Assembly (NCBI GenBank): GCA_020081605.1
Contig: JAHREC010000011.1
Coordinates: 2,790,001 to 2,854,000 of the forward strand
Direction: 5' to 3'
From: Albifimbria verrucaria
Lineage: Eukaryota; Ascomycota; Sordariomycetes; Hypocreales; Stachybotryaceae
DNA: 64,000 bases
The position numbers and the translations under genes are program-made. Positions 49,275 to 61,550 of the stretch are shown here, piece by piece. The stretch's first letter is position 1, and every line of letters starts with the position of its first letter. The notes below the pieces were generated by a model. It did not search any database. It was not told where the DNA came from and worked only from the letters and a program-made list of their open reading frames with translations.

Positions 49275-51076
49275 TTTATGATGTATTCGATGTAGGATAT
49301 CGAGATCTCTTGCGATGACACTCGAAAACGGTACGACAGTATGGCCTGGGGATACGCCAACTGTCTAGCAGCTACAACCACGCCCGTGGAGCTGTCGCTG
49401 GAGCTGGCTGCTGGATCGTCCAGCAAGTGCTGGGTGTCACGGCCGGTGGAGAAGTCCGCTCCGCTCGCTCTCAAGTGCTGCTGGGAACGGTAAAGTCGGG
49501 ACGAAAAGCTCGGAGGCAGCTCCAGAAGGTAATCGTAAATGCAATTGCTGTTCGTGGAGAAACTGCAAATCCCCGCAAGGTAGGTTTCAATGGGAGAGCT
49601 GCTTTATATGGGTATTCGTGGGCTCTAGGGGCTTCGTGATGCCGGTGGGGTCAAGGTGACAGCCAGCCTCGGAGGTGAGTGTCCAGGTGCAAACCACGGG
49701 AAGTGTTTCGGCTTTCAGATTGAGATGCAATCGTGACAACTACGCTCGTGTTCTACGCATAGCCTAGGTATTATGAGCTTTAAGCCTCGGAACCTCAATG
49801 CCACGATGCGTGTTTTTGGCGGGGTGAAGCTGTCCCAGCAGTGAGGGGCCCTCGGTCGCCTTTGCAGCGAGCACAGAAATTACTGCTTTTGGGAGTGGAT
49901 TGCCCAAGCAGGAAAGTACCGAATCCGGCCGAGACATGGCTTCCCGCGGGTTATGCACGGCTCCGGCTCCGGATTGACTGAAACTTTGAGCCGAGTCCTG
50001 CTTTAGGGAAGCGTATCATGTGCGTGGCGAAAGAAGCTGCTGAAGGCAGGGAAAAATCAAGAAAACACGTTTTGCTTCTATTGCTCACGTGGTTTTTTTC
50101 TTTCTTTTTTCTTTCGTCTTCTTCTTCATTAGGCCCGGTGCCAGCAACTTTTTGGAAATGGTGTGTGAGACGGTAGATGTACGTAGGGTACATCGTCGAC
50201 TCCGAAGAGGCGAAGAGACGGTGCGGCACCAGTGGCGGGCAAATAGCAGACAGCCAGACGGTCGCCGTTCGCGGGCGACAACGTCACGATGGCTGGCCAC
50301 TGTGTACTTGCAGTGCCTCCAGGAGGGTGCACCTTCGTCATATGTTGTGGAAACAGGAAAAAGCCAACCTAGGGCGTTTGGGAGAAAGATTTGCTCACAC
50401 TAACAACGAGGATCTCACGATGGCATCGTGGAGATGGCGTCGATGCTTTTCGTCGTCGTCAGTAGTGCCAATCTTGGTTCGCCCTCTGCTGTAGCATTTT
50501 CTAGAATCATGCAGAGATCGCACGATGATACCATAACCCTCGTCACTAAGCCAAGGAAGGGCACGTTACCAACATCGTGCATCACTCCGATTTTTAACTC
50601 AGGGAAGAATAGATGATTCAATCTACCTGTGGTATCCATGTACCTTACCAATCCGTGATGATGCTATGCAAGTTCCCTCTCAACCCTTTCAAGCCAGTAA
50701 CTAGAACCGTATAATGCAATTTGGTATTACGATACACTCGTTCCAACCTCCACTAACAACCTATGCATCTCGTCGCTCGTTGCAAAAATCAAAACAGTAC
50801 ATCTATAAACAGCAATACGACGTCCTCATGAAGCTGGACACAAGCGATCGTGCCCAGGTCTGTAGCTAACAGCCTCGACTCTGCGATGAAGCAGTTTCTT
50901 GCCCCAAAGGACTACCCAAATTGTGATATTTGCGTGCTTCTAATCACCACAATGTTGGAGCCGTGTAAATATGGCGAGCAAGGAAAACGGTATGCTTAAA
51001 GTAGACGGGGTCCATGTGGCTCTCAACCACCATTTCGCCTTGACTCGTTGGCCAGAACAAAACGTGCCCATCACTC
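49275..51076. other. Intergenic between LRA3 and LRA1
   Basis: 1.8 kb holding the LRA1 promoter and the LRA3 3' end. No lactonase or aldolase gene is present. A T/C-rich tract lies at 50091-50130. No conserved frame seen. Confidence 0.6.
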
Positions 51077-52594
51077 TCACGCGCTGGTCGCGGTCAATTC
51101 CTCGACCTTGGAGGTAAGGCTCTCGATGACGCCCTGACCAGGCTTGTCGCTGTTGGCCTTCTTGTCCTCACCCTCGTTGGGGGCTGGGCGGTGTGACGAG
51201 CTGCTTGGGCACCGGGGTTGAGCAGGTAATCCGATGGGATGAGCTTGGCGAGCGCCGCGGGTTCAGCGTCAGACCGAAGCCAGGCTTGTCCAGATCGGCC
51301 GTGGTCAGGAAACCCTGGGTAGGGATGGGCTCGTCGAGGAACAGGTCGCCGAAAACAGGCAGCACGCTCTTGCCGTCGGGAGAGTTCGCGAGATACTCCT
51401 GGAAGGGTGTTGGGCTGCGAAATGACGAAGTGGTAGCTGTAAGGGCCGCTGGCGTGGGGACAACGGGGATATCGTAGGCGGCGGCGTGGGCGGCCACCTT
51501 GAGCAGCTCGGTCATGCCGCCGAGCCACATAACGTCGGGCTGAATGATGTCGAGGTTGCGGCCCTCGATGAGCTTGCGGAATCCGTAGCGGGAGTACTCG
51601 TGTTCGCCGGTGGTGAACTTGATGCCTGGGTGCGCGCGCTTGATCTGCTCGAATCCGTCGGTGTCATCGGGGACAGGCACTCCTCCCACCAGTTGATGTT
51701 GAGGTCCTCGCAGGCCTTGGCAATCTCGATAGTGTAGGAGACGTTGAGGCTCATGTAGCAGTCGACCATGAGGGGAAGTCGGGACCGACGGCCTCGCGGT
51801 GCTTGCGCAGGAATTCGACGTTCTTTCGCAGACCCTCGTGACCATCATCGGGGCAGAAGGGCAGGGAACCTTGGCTCCCCAGAAGCCCATGGCCTTGGCC
51901 GCGGTGGGCTCGGGACCAGTGCAGTAGAAGTTGAGACGCTCCTTGGTAGCGCCGCCAATTAGGCGGTAGACGGGTTCATCTCTGATCTTGCCGAGAAGAT
52001 CCCACAGGGCCAGGTCGATGACGGAGATGATGGCGATGGGGAGACCCTTGCGACCGTAGAACATGGAAGCGCGGTACATCTGCTCGAAGAGTAGGTTGGT
52101 GTTACGAGGGTCGGCGCCGATGAGGAATCGCTCAAAGTGCTGGTGGACCAGCCAGCAGGCCGGAGGGCCTACAGAGGACGTGTTAGCAATCGCATGGTGT
52201 TGGTGATGTTGGCGGAATCGCAAATACCGCCAAAGCCGGTCGCAAAGCCGACGGTGCCATCGGAAGCCTCGATTTCGACCAGGAATGAGCCCAGAACGTT
52301 AATGCCCCAGCTGGTACGGGACTTGCGGTACTGCTCCCATTTTGAGCAAGGGTGGAAATGTCGCTGTCAATGAGCCTGCGGATGGAGAGTCAGCCCGGTG
52401 TCCGCGAGAGAAATGCCGAGTTGCTCGGAGCTACATACCAGTGGCCACCCTTGACGTTGTGGTAGTCTCCGCCTGCGTGGACGCAATGTAAGCACGTTGG
52501 GGTTCGGTGGCGCGGACGAATTGAGGACAGTACCTGAGCCGACGCCGCCGATGATAAAGGACCGGATGGCCTTGATTGTAGGGAAGGACTTCAT
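51077..52594 (-). CDS. LRA3: L-rhamnonate dehydratase (enolase superfamily)
   Basis: Removes water from L-rhamnonate to give 2-keto-3-deoxy-L-rhamnonate, third step of the oxidative L-rhamnose route. Exons are 52534-52594, 52439-52472, 52228-52375 and 51077-52168, about 448 aa. Mandelate-racemase-type landmarks are FYGRKGLPIAIISVIDLALW with DLLGKIRDEPVYRLIGG, then metal-ligand strands MVDCYMS (Asp), NWWEECLSPDD (Glu) and TTGEHEYSRYGF (Glu). DIIQPDVMWLGGMTE and PHASGPYSYHF (candidate catalytic His) follow, then LIPSDYLLNP near the end. It is the worst-affected gene in the window: about twelve bases are missing in C-runs (in exon 3 near 52350, and from 51868 down to 51186). Each restores the family sequence. 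After correction the C-terminus ends SLTSKVEELTATSA. Confidence 0.9.
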
Positions 52595-54404
52595 GGCGAA
52601 TGGTAACCCCTCGTGTGGCTTTGTCTGGTGGTTTAGTCGGCAGAAGGGCGCTCTTCAATGGGCCGAAATGTCGAAGTGTGTGTTGGCCTGATGCGGCAGG
52701 AGGGCGCTGGGCACTTGGAGAAAGGCACAGGGGATTGATTTATTGATTTCGGAGGCGAGCCTGAGCGAGTCCGTTTTCAGAAGCGCATTCTGGCGATCCG
52801 ACATATATAAACGACCTGGTAAATATAAATGCCGAATGAAGCTTCCCGCGGGACGGATCGGAGGGGTCCGTTAAGTCGTGGGGTCGGGCCATGATGACCC
52901 GACGTTGAAGGCATACCGAGGAGGACCCCACGCATTGGAGGGGCTAAGCTCGAACGCGTGGGATAGTGTTTGGGGTGGCGATGCGTGGAGGATGGCGTCC
53001 AATGGTCTGGAGAGGCCCAGAGCAGTGCCTCACGTGCCAATGTCTTCGGCTGTTGAGCGTGGGAATCTCGGTGGTTGTGATGCACCGAAACTCGGGGCAT
53101 ATCGATCCAGCTCCGTACGATGATCTGCCCTTTTCGTGGTAACGGGAGCTGTGGAATCGTGTCGAGTCGGCTTCAATTGCAGCATTGATTACAGGATATA
53201 AAACATGGACGAGCAGATGACTGCCACATCTCGGTGGAATTCAAAAAGCATGACACCTACTAGCCCTTGGTGTGTGCCACCATGGAAGTTAATAAGGCAT
53301 TGGGCTACCCTGGATGAGAGCAGGGCATGGCAGTGCCAAGTGAAGAAGAAGAAGAAGCAGGCCCTGCACTTTTTCGACGACAGCGTGTGAGATCGCCGGG
53401 AAGCTTGGCGGCTGCAAGCTGCACGTTGAGTATTTTCCGGTCCACTTACGGCCTTGCCTGGGAAGCGAGACGGAGGTGACAGATCAAGGGAGGGGGCCTG
53501 TCTGGTGTTGTGTTTTGTATGTATGTTGCTTTTAGCCTTTAAAGAAAAGCTACTGTACTTGGTGAGGGAGGCTTGACTGAGTCTTTATTTTTTCTAGTAG
53601 TTGAGGGAGACGAAGGAAGAGACCCTAAAGAGAGGAGGAGGAAGAAGAAGAAGAAGGAAAGAAAGAGATATAAAAAAAGCCAAAAAAAAGAGAATAATAA
53701 TCAAAGTAACACTAGAAACTGGAGAACCATCAAGAGAGAAAAGAAACCAAAATCGAGACATCTCCTCTGCTTTACCATTATTTATTCTTCCGAGCAAAAG
53801 CAAAGAACCAAGCCAAGCCATAGCTGCAGCTCTGTATTTACCCTGACTGCTTGTTGACAGGCAGGACTGGCATGTCGAAAACCCACAAAATCAGAATTTG
53901 GAGAAGGTTACAGTCCAATCAAAGGGAGCTTCCCCGCCCTGCCTGGTATTTCTCCATCAACGTCTCCCCAGCAGCCGATCGACTTGGTACTATGTATATA
54001 AAGCGCCGTCTGCCTTGCAGTAGCAAGCCCACACGCATGCACTCGGTGCTCCATTGCAGGGGTAGGCCGTGGAAGCGGCCGTTGGAGAATTGGGACCGGG
54101 ACAGGGCAGCTCAAGGAAGAATTGTGCCCAGGTTGAATTCGTGGGCCATGCACGTTGAATTCAGGCTATCTTGTGAGGGCAGCAAATGGTGCGATTATAC
54201 GCTCTGGCACCAGGGCCATTCTGGACCCTCTGGCCAGACTAAAACAAAGGGAGCCTGTCTCCTGAAGCACCTCAGGTATAAGGTCTCTTGCCGTACCTGA
54301 GCAAGGAATCTCGTATTTCTTCTCTTTTCCCTCGTTTAGGTCCTTTGGATCTGCCTGGGTCCCATTTGGGTCCCTCGGGCTGGGCGTGCAGCTCCATTGC
54401 AACA

Positions 54405-54452
54405 CAGCAGAGCAGCGCAGAGCAGAGCAGCGCAGAGCAGAGCAGCGCAGAG
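54405..54452. repeat. AGCAGCGCAGAGCAG tandem repeat
   Basis: Just over three near-perfect copies of a 15-base unit. Confidence 0.85.
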
Positions 54453-54660
54453 GAAGAAGGGAGAACTCGGGAGCAGGAAAGGTCAAGGCAGGAGCAACCT
54501 GTGCCTGCCATCTGCACCTGCACTGCACCTGCCTCGCCTCGCCTCGCCTTGCCTTCTCTTGCTCTTCTTTTTGCCTTCTTTCCTGTTCTATTTTAATTTT
54601 TAATTTTTTTTGTTGGGTTTGGCGGTTGCTTCTCCGCACCGGCGTCTTTTTTTCTTTTTT

Positions 54661-54705
54661 TTCTCCATCTCCATCTCCATCTCCATCTCTCCTCCTCCTC
54701 CTCCT
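54661..54705. repeat. CTCCAT and CTC microsatellite
   Basis: Four CTCCAT/CATCTC hexamers followed by five CTC triplets, in a CT-rich stretch. Confidence 0.8.
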
Positions 54706-55181
54706 CGACCGGCGGCGGCCCTTCCTCCTCGCCCCCTAACCCTTAACCATTCATAGTATAACACGCATACCATAGCATATGCTTAGTTCCTTTTCCTTAG
54801 CCCCCGGCTCGAGTTGCACATCCAGCCACTCGCTCCCATTCCTTTTTCCCCACACGAAGCTTGTCTACTACTGCAACTCGTCGGCCTGACCTTTTCCTTT
54901 CGGCAAGGCTCCCATTCTACTGCATGCAAAGGTGAGGGTTCAGAGCAGCGCAGCCTTTGCCTCAGCCCTGTTACTTGTTCTCATCCGGAACATCATCCGA
55001 GCACATCAAGCGGGAGCCCCAGCACCCTACCTACCTAGTCTCTCGATTGATTGATTAATTGATTGATGAGTTGACGACAAGACACGCGACCTGGTTCGGA
55101 TTGGCAGGTGATTGACCCCCAGAAATATCATCCATCCGTCCATCCGTCCATCCATCTGCGTCCCATGCCGACTCCTAGCTG

Positions 55182-55195
55182 GATCAGATCTGATC
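55182..55195. other. Perfect 14-base palindrome upstream of the Zn2Cys6 gene
   Basis: GATCAGATCTGATC reads the same on both strands. It lies 396 bases before the ATG at 55591. It may be a dimer-binding site, but no factor is known for it. Confidence 0.5.
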
Positions 55196-55590
55196 GGAGC
55201 TCCTCCTCCTCCTGGCGCTGGGTTTTTCATCATTTTTATAATTCCTGCTAACATCCAGTAGGCCGATTTGACCGAGCCCCTCTTCCCTCCCACGCCATAC
55301 ATTTTTTCTCAATTTCCCTCCTCCCTGGCCGCGAGACATTGTCCCGAGTTGTCGCTCCCCACCGCCATCTCTCCTGGAGCTCTCCCGACCGAGCCACGCC
55401 TTCCGGAGCCCAAGCAAGCATAGTGTCTCGATCTCCTCACCCCCAGCGGCACCACCAGCACCAAGCAGCACCACCTCCAAGTGTATCCTGCGCTCTGCCG
55501 TGCTGCGCTGGCTGTCGACTGCGTGCTCTCCCGCTGATCTGCTCCCTCCCTTCCCCAAAAACGCCCAGCCCAGGCCCCCGGGGACCCGCC

Positions 55591-58506
55591 ATGCACTCCG
55601 GCTCTGCTGATGAGAAGCCGCCGTCACCATCACCTGCCTCGGTCCGTGGGCCACAACTTGACCCGGAAAGCGACTACCACTCCGACGATGACCACGACCC
55701 TGCTGCCCGTAATGGGAAGCGGAAGCGTCCCATTTCTGTCTCGTGAGTTTCCTCCCCTTCTTCATCCTTTCATAACCCTCATCCTTCGCCCTGCCTTGTC
55801 CCGTATCGCGCCCCCATTTCTGTGGCTCTCGGTACAGTACAAGCCCTGAAATCGCACTTCGGCCTCGCTATCTGCTCAAACTTATGCCGAGTCCCATCAG
55901 CCCTCTCCTCTAGCCACCTCGCAACGCCCATCTCTGTCTCGCCTGCCCCATGTCTACCATAGTGCCATCGCCGTCCACCTCTGCTTCCCTCCCTCGTCTC
56001 GTTGTCCTACCCCGAGCAACCCCGACCTGTCAGCCCCCTAAGGATATCGCTAACCCGGTCATCCCAAGATGCGAGCTGTGCAAGCAGAGAAAGGTAAATC
56101 CTCTTCGTTACCTTGAGAAACCGACCACGGATGAGAAGACGTCACGTCCTTCCATCCACCCGCTGCTGGAGAGGCTGGCCAAGACACGCCGCTTGATTCA
56201 GCTCCCAAACCCAGCACACTCGCTGACTTCGTCTCGGCTATAGGTCAAATGTGATCGCGGCCAACCTTCCTGCGGCTGGTGCAGTCGCAATGGCGCCACC
56301 TGCGAATACAAGGAGCGCCGTAAGCCGGGCCTCAGGGCTGGCTATGGCCGTGAGCTTGAGGCTCGTCTAGACAAGCTCGAGGAAATACTCCGCTCCCACT
56401 CCGAGATTCTCCAGGCCTCTTTGACGCACCCACCTCCGCCAAACGCCGTCCCAAGCATCCGCAACAGCAACCCAAGCCTTCCCAGCGACCATGGAACGCC
56501 CAGAGATGTCGCGCCCGTCTTCAGGTCATCGGATCCCATCCGAACTCCTCAGGCTGAAACTGCTCTCTTCCTCCAGAAGCCGTCGAATTTTACTCCGAGC
56601 ACGCAGAGCATGGACTTCGGCGTTCCGCCGACTCCTACCATTCACGAAGCGTTTCCCACCCAAATGTCGATACCTTCCATGCCCGGCCCTTCGCAGATGT
56701 CAGGCATCCAGCCGACAAATGCTACTCAGGAGTACTATGCCCCGGCCAGCACAACCTTCACTCGCCCATCGCCAACATGTCGCAGCCTCCCGGACCATCA
56801 GCTCCAGATCAAGACATGCCGCCTTACGACCTGTTATACGCTCTGGTAGATCTCTACTTCAAGCACATTAACACGTGGTGTCCCATACTCCACCGGAAGA
56901 CAACCCTCGACTCCCTGTTTGGTCCATCCACATTGCAGGAAACCGATCGCATCCTCCTCCATGCCATCGTTGCTGCTACAATGCGTTTCTCTAACGACCC
57001 GAGGTTGACGGAAGAAAGGAGGCAGCATTATCATCAAATATCGAAACACCGTGTTCTCCTATATGGCATGGAAAACTCTTCCGTAAAATCGCTACAGGCT
57101 CTGGTGATTCTTGCCCTTGACCTTCTCGGAAGCAGCAACGGCCCACCGGGATGGAATATCATGGCCCTCATCACTCGTTCAGTAGTACAGCTGGGCTTGG
57201 CTGTCGAAGCTACGTCCTTTAGCGTGTCGCCGAACTTTGCCTCTATATACACGCTTAGAGCAATGATACTCCCAGAACCAAAGGACTTCATCGAGGAAGA
57301 AGCCCGACGTAGGCTGTTTTGGATGATCTATCTACTTGACAGGTATTCAACCATTGCAACTGCCTTTGAGTTTGCCTTGGACGATAGGGAAATTGACCGT
57401 GCTCTGCCTTGCCGGGACGACCTCTGGATCAAGAACCAAAAGGTTGAGACAAGATGGTTCAAGGCGCGAGATCATCACGAGGACATTCCTGACCATGACA
57501 TCAACAAGCCTGAGAACTTGGGTGCCTTTGCCTACTACCTCGAAATTCTTACCATTCTGTCTAAGATCCACAAATTTCTAAAGGAGCCTGTAGACATCAG
57601 TGCCCTCTCTGACGTTGAGCGATGGCAGCTTCGTTACAAAGAGCTTGACAACATGCTGACGACCTGGAAATTCGGTCTTCCTGGCGAGTTTGGCAACATG
57701 GCCAAGCTGTTCCAGCCAGGAGTAAGAATATCAACTGCGGCTGGGTTATGCTTCACGCCACCTACCATACAGCTGTTATTCGGTTGCACTCGTCGGCAGC
57801 TTATCCCACGACTCGTTCTCCTATTTTCACGCCGTCCTACAGTGCATCACAGCGATGCCATGGTGCGGTTGAGAACATTGCCGCGCTCGGCGAATTCGTG
57901 GTAAGCAATGGGCTTCTATCCAAGCTTGGGCATCCGTTTGCCTTTACCTTGTGGGTGGCGGCTAGGCTGCTCCTGGTTCATGGATCTACGGTAGAGCATA
58001 AACTGTCGCCTCAAATCTCTTTCTTGGTTGAAACCCTACGCGAGATGGGCAGATACTGGCGGGTAGCAGCGAAGTACTCTGAGCTGCTGCAGAGGGTGCT
58101 GGATGAGCATCGTGACAGTGAGCGTCAAGGAGACGGTGTTACACCTAGCTCTGTTAAGATTTTGGCTGACATGCGCCGCACGGCATTTGATCTCGACTTT
58201 TTGATTTCACGCCAGCCGCGACACGGTGTCTCCGCTCTCACGAGGCTACCGAGCGTCACGCCAGCCCGAACCCCAGCGCCGAATGAGCTAGAGTATCTGG
58301 ACGTCTTCGATTTCTTCAACGTGCCCCGGCTTCCCTTCGGTGGAGAGAATATTGCGCCCTCGCCGGCCCCAGGTGCTGAGATGGATGGCACGAACGGCAG
58401 CCAGGCGGGACCGCCTAATGAGTTCAACATCACCAATTTTACTGTTGATGCCAACAGCGATTGGCTGTTCAAACAGGAGGGAGGCAAGTACATGGCTACC
58501 AATTAG
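55591..58506 (+). CDS. Zn2Cys6 fungal-specific transcription factor
   Basis: Exons are 55591-55742, 56069-56093 and 56244-58506, about 813 aa. The binuclear cluster is perfect: C-X2-C-X6-C-X6-C-X2-C-X6-C, with CELCKQRKVKCDRGQPSC then GWCSRNGATC. It is split by an intron after KQRK. A basic linker (ERRKPGLRAGYGRELEARL) and a short coiled-coil follow. From about 56830 comes the fungal-specific regulatory domain (DLLYALVDLYFKHINTWCPI, RRRLFWMIYLLDRYSTIATA, GWVMLHATYHTAVIRLH). An Asp/Phe-rich C-terminus could be activating. Two single-base losses (near 56762 and 57720) shift the frame. Targets cannot be read from sequence. Its place 3 kb from LRA3 makes a role in rhamnose use possible, though unproven. 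The first intron (326 bases) is long, so exon 1 is the least certain part. Confidence 0.87.
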
Positions 58507-59485
58507 TCTGACTCTTACGCAATGCTGAGACTCTTGTTTTTCTTGCTGCGTTAAGGTCAAAGCCCCTTCTGCGTGACGGGGTTGACACAAATACACCACG
58601 GTACGCCATACATGGCGTAAAAAGAAGGAGGAGAAAAGATGACAGGCAGGCAAGGACGGAGAGCCAGAAAAGAGTGGTAATTATACCCCTTTTAGCAAAA
58701 TTCTTTTTGCAATTTCCGATTTTCGATCTTTGAAAAGTAGCGTGTTGGCAGGCGTTCAGGAAAACCAGGGCAGACAGCATTTGACTTGTTCTACTAATGT
58801 GTTTGTTCTATGGTGTATAGGAGGGAGAGTATAACAGGGTGATTGACCGGAGGACGCATGGAGGCTCTGAAATATGAGTCTATGGGCTGTAATTATTGAC
58901 TGCTCTCACAAGGTGACCCTGGACGGTGATCTCGTTAGAAGAGGAATATATAAGTGGACCTGTCATTATGATGTGAAATATGGCCGTTTGATTTTTGTAT
59001 CCTCTATATGCATGAAAAACCTTGAAACTTGGCATGAAACATGACCAGCTTTCGGTTGATGATGAGTCTTTACGATGAAACCGCAACTCTGTCTCGTCAT
59101 GCCTGCGCCCTGATGTTTGGAAGCACTGATGGCCTCGAGAGTGACCATGGTACGTTGACCCTGGAGAGACCAAGGTAGAGCACAAGAAGTTGTAATGATA
59201 AATCAGAAACTCAGGCGTCATTTATTCTTAATCAGCTCCGTCCAAGTCTCATTCTTGAGCCCTGTTAGTAAGGAGTCGTATCAGCCCCGAAACTACGGCG
59301 TTGACGTTCATATCCGTCGGCACAGGGAACATTTCATCTTACGCAGACCCTAGTTCTTCATTATTATTCAGTTCATCGTTTCTTACCATTGTTATTCCGG
59401 GGCATACGTGAGTGGCAGACACAAAATCTAGCTGTCACGGCGAGAGGGCGGTGGACTGGACACGTATATAAGTTTACTATTTTAT
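58507..59485. other. Intergenic, convergent 3' ends
   Basis: 3' sides of the Zn2Cys6 gene and of the GH114 gene. No gene, RNA or repeat recognised. Confidence 0.6.
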
Positions 59486-61042
59486 TTAATTGCTCGGTAT
59501 CTCATATTTCATCACGAGCTCATTTAACCGGCCTTCGCAAGTCCAGTTGGAAGACATAATAATGTACAAGCGAAGAATCTGTGCGTGTTCCCAGTCGCAA
59601 CAACCCCACTTCCTCCTTTTACGTCCCCAGGTCGTTGACGGGGTGTTGTACGACTTGCCGTCACAGTACATGACCCAGCCATCGAGGTCATTCGTCTTGA
59701 GCAGGGTGGTGAACTTATCCGTCTCGCCGGCGGTGCCCTTCTTGGAGCAGATGGCCTCGCGGACCTGCTTGGAGACCTTGTCCGGGGCACCTTCTGGGTA
59801 CTCAATGTTGAAGACAGGCTTGTTGGCCTTGATGAAGGGCGTGTAGCTGCTGCACTCGTCCCAGGCAAGACATTCCTCGTTGAGCGAATAGTCGACCCAG
59901 TCGATGAGCTGCTTGACGAGCTCACCGCTGTTCTTGAGCCCGATGGCGAGGCCGTGCGAGCGGGCTTCCGTCGAGAGAAATTTGACGTAGGAAATGGCGT
60001 CGGCGGCGGTGAGGTTCAGACCGGTTTTGTCTTTTTGTGTCTGGAGGCATGTTGGTCAGTTTAATCATTTCCAAGAGCAGGGTGAAATATATATGGGATG
60101 GAGGAGTTAGAGTAAGAGAAGGATCACTTACGTAGCTGTCGACGTACGCAGCATCAATGCCGCTGCATCCTGCCTTCGCTGCTCGGCTGATACGTCCCTT
60201 CATGATGTTCCGTACAGAAGGGCTCGAAATATTGACGTACATCTCCCCTCATAGTCATCTAGCTGCTTGCCTAGATCCTTCTTGTCGAAATAGTCCTTGT
60301 CGTCGCGCCAGTCCTCCCAGGTGCCTGCGCTGAAGTAACACAGAACCTTCCGCCCATTGTCCGTTAGCGATGAGATTGTCTCGGCGCTGTTGTCGAACAA
60401 GTCGATGTCGAAGATGTTGACGTCGGGTGAAGAGTCTGAGTCGTTGTTAAGACGGAGCGGGTTGGTGATGACGACCTGGAAGGTGTCGCCAATCTTGGGC
60501 ACCCATGAGCCTGGTTGGCTTGGTTTATCGGGGTCGTTGCTGTTGCTGTCCCCGCCGTCCGAGCTAGAGTTGTCTTGGTTCTCTCCTGAGCCTCCCTGTG
60601 ATCCGTTGCTTGTATCGCTCTCTTGTTGTCCCTGCCCGTCTGTCGATTGAGATGCATCGCTTCCTCCCTTTTTCTGCGTCAACCCCACACCTAGACCAAT
60701 TGCCACGGCAAGAATGATAACAAGCGCGACTCCGCCAATAACGAGCTTCTTCCGTAACGACCAACCGCTCTTACTAGGCGTTCCTTGCTGCTCACCATCA
60801 TGCGGGGCATCGGCGACGGCGAATTTGTGATGCGGGCTCTTGGCCTCTGCGAAGCGGCTCTCTGGTGATCCCTCCGTAACAGAATACTTGTGCCTCGGTG
60901 AATGGGCCTCGGAAAGTGCTTCTGAGTCCTCCGTTACCGCGTACTTGTAGTGTGGTTGCGCATGCTCTGCGAATTTGTCGTGGTCTCCATCGTCGACGGG
61001 GAACTTGTCATTCGGGTCGTTTATAACAATGAACTTGTCCAT
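59486..61042 (-). CDS. Membrane-anchored GH114 endo-alpha-1,4-galactosaminidase
   Basis: Exons are 60132-61042 and 59486-60040, about 488 aa. The N-terminus is cytoplasmic in character: about 85 hydrophilic residues with four imperfect repeats around HYKYAVTE, RHKYSVTE, ESRFAEAK and HHKFAVAD. One membrane helix (KKLVIGGVALVIILAVAIGL) makes it a type II protein. A Gln/Gly/Ser/Asn linker leads to the GH114 domain, with WRDDKDYFDKKDLG, MYVNISSPSVRNIMKGRI, GCSGIDAAYVDSY (likely catalytic acids), IGLKNSGELVKQLIDWVDY and DLDGWVMYCDGK. GH114 enzymes cut galactosaminogalactan; Aspergillus Ega3 also has an N-terminal membrane anchor. One G is missing near 60243. The last 45 codons (after NTPSTTW) are not family-like, so the true stop may be altered by another indel. 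Confidence 0.85.
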
Positions 61043-61523
61043 TGTCGCTCTAGGGCTTTTCCGCGCTTCTCCCTGGCAGAGAGAGAGAGACGGGCGACGC
61101 TATGAATTGTCTCGATGAACGTCTGGAGACGGCATCGATGTTGGCATCGGGCGCCGTGGAATGGTTGCAGAAGAAGGACTCCTACAGTGCATGGATCAGG
61201 AAAGGGAACGGGTAAAGATATCAGAAAGGGCTTGGTCGCCCCAGTCCGCCACGCTACGATTGTCTTGCATGCTGGGAGATATCCCACTGCATAGACGTGA
61301 TGGGCATGGCTGCAAAGCACCCATTATAGGACGTGGGCTCCGGGGTGACCCTCGTAATTTGGTGAGATATGGGTCTGATCAGCTCCGGCAACCCATGCTT
61401 GGTACTTGCAGCACGACAGCTCCCACCTATCATAGCCCATTCTGCGTCCGGGATGGGGCTATAGGGAGAGGGAGAATAGAGGTCGGACCCAGTGGAAATT
61501 AGCTTTAGAAGGAGCCGCAGCTA

Positions 61524-61550
61524 AACCAGTGCGCAACTGGCGCACTGGTT
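61524..61550. repeat. Perfect inverted repeat, 10-base arms and 7-base spacer
   Basis: AACCAGTGCG and CGCACTGGTT flank CAACTGG, 482 bases upstream of the GH114 start. It could be a dimer-binding site or a hairpin. Confidence 0.7.

Larger units (their letters stand above)
52595..55590. other. Intergenic: divergent upstream region of LRA3 and the Zn2Cys6 gene
   Basis: 3 kb with no gene. It contains purine-rich GAAGAAGAAG tracts (about 53343-53360 and 53630-53670), a 15-base-unit repeat (54405-54452), CTCCAT/CTC microsatellites (54661-54705) and a 14-base palindrome (55182-55195). The last 800 bases are CT-rich and probably form the promoter and leader of the transcription factor. Confidence 0.55.

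Noticed and set aside
57715..57760. Intron in the Zn2Cys6 gene at GTAAGA
   Set aside because: No acceptor fits; adding one base gives continuous regulatory-domain sequence (SKNINCGWVMLH), so an indel is the better reading.
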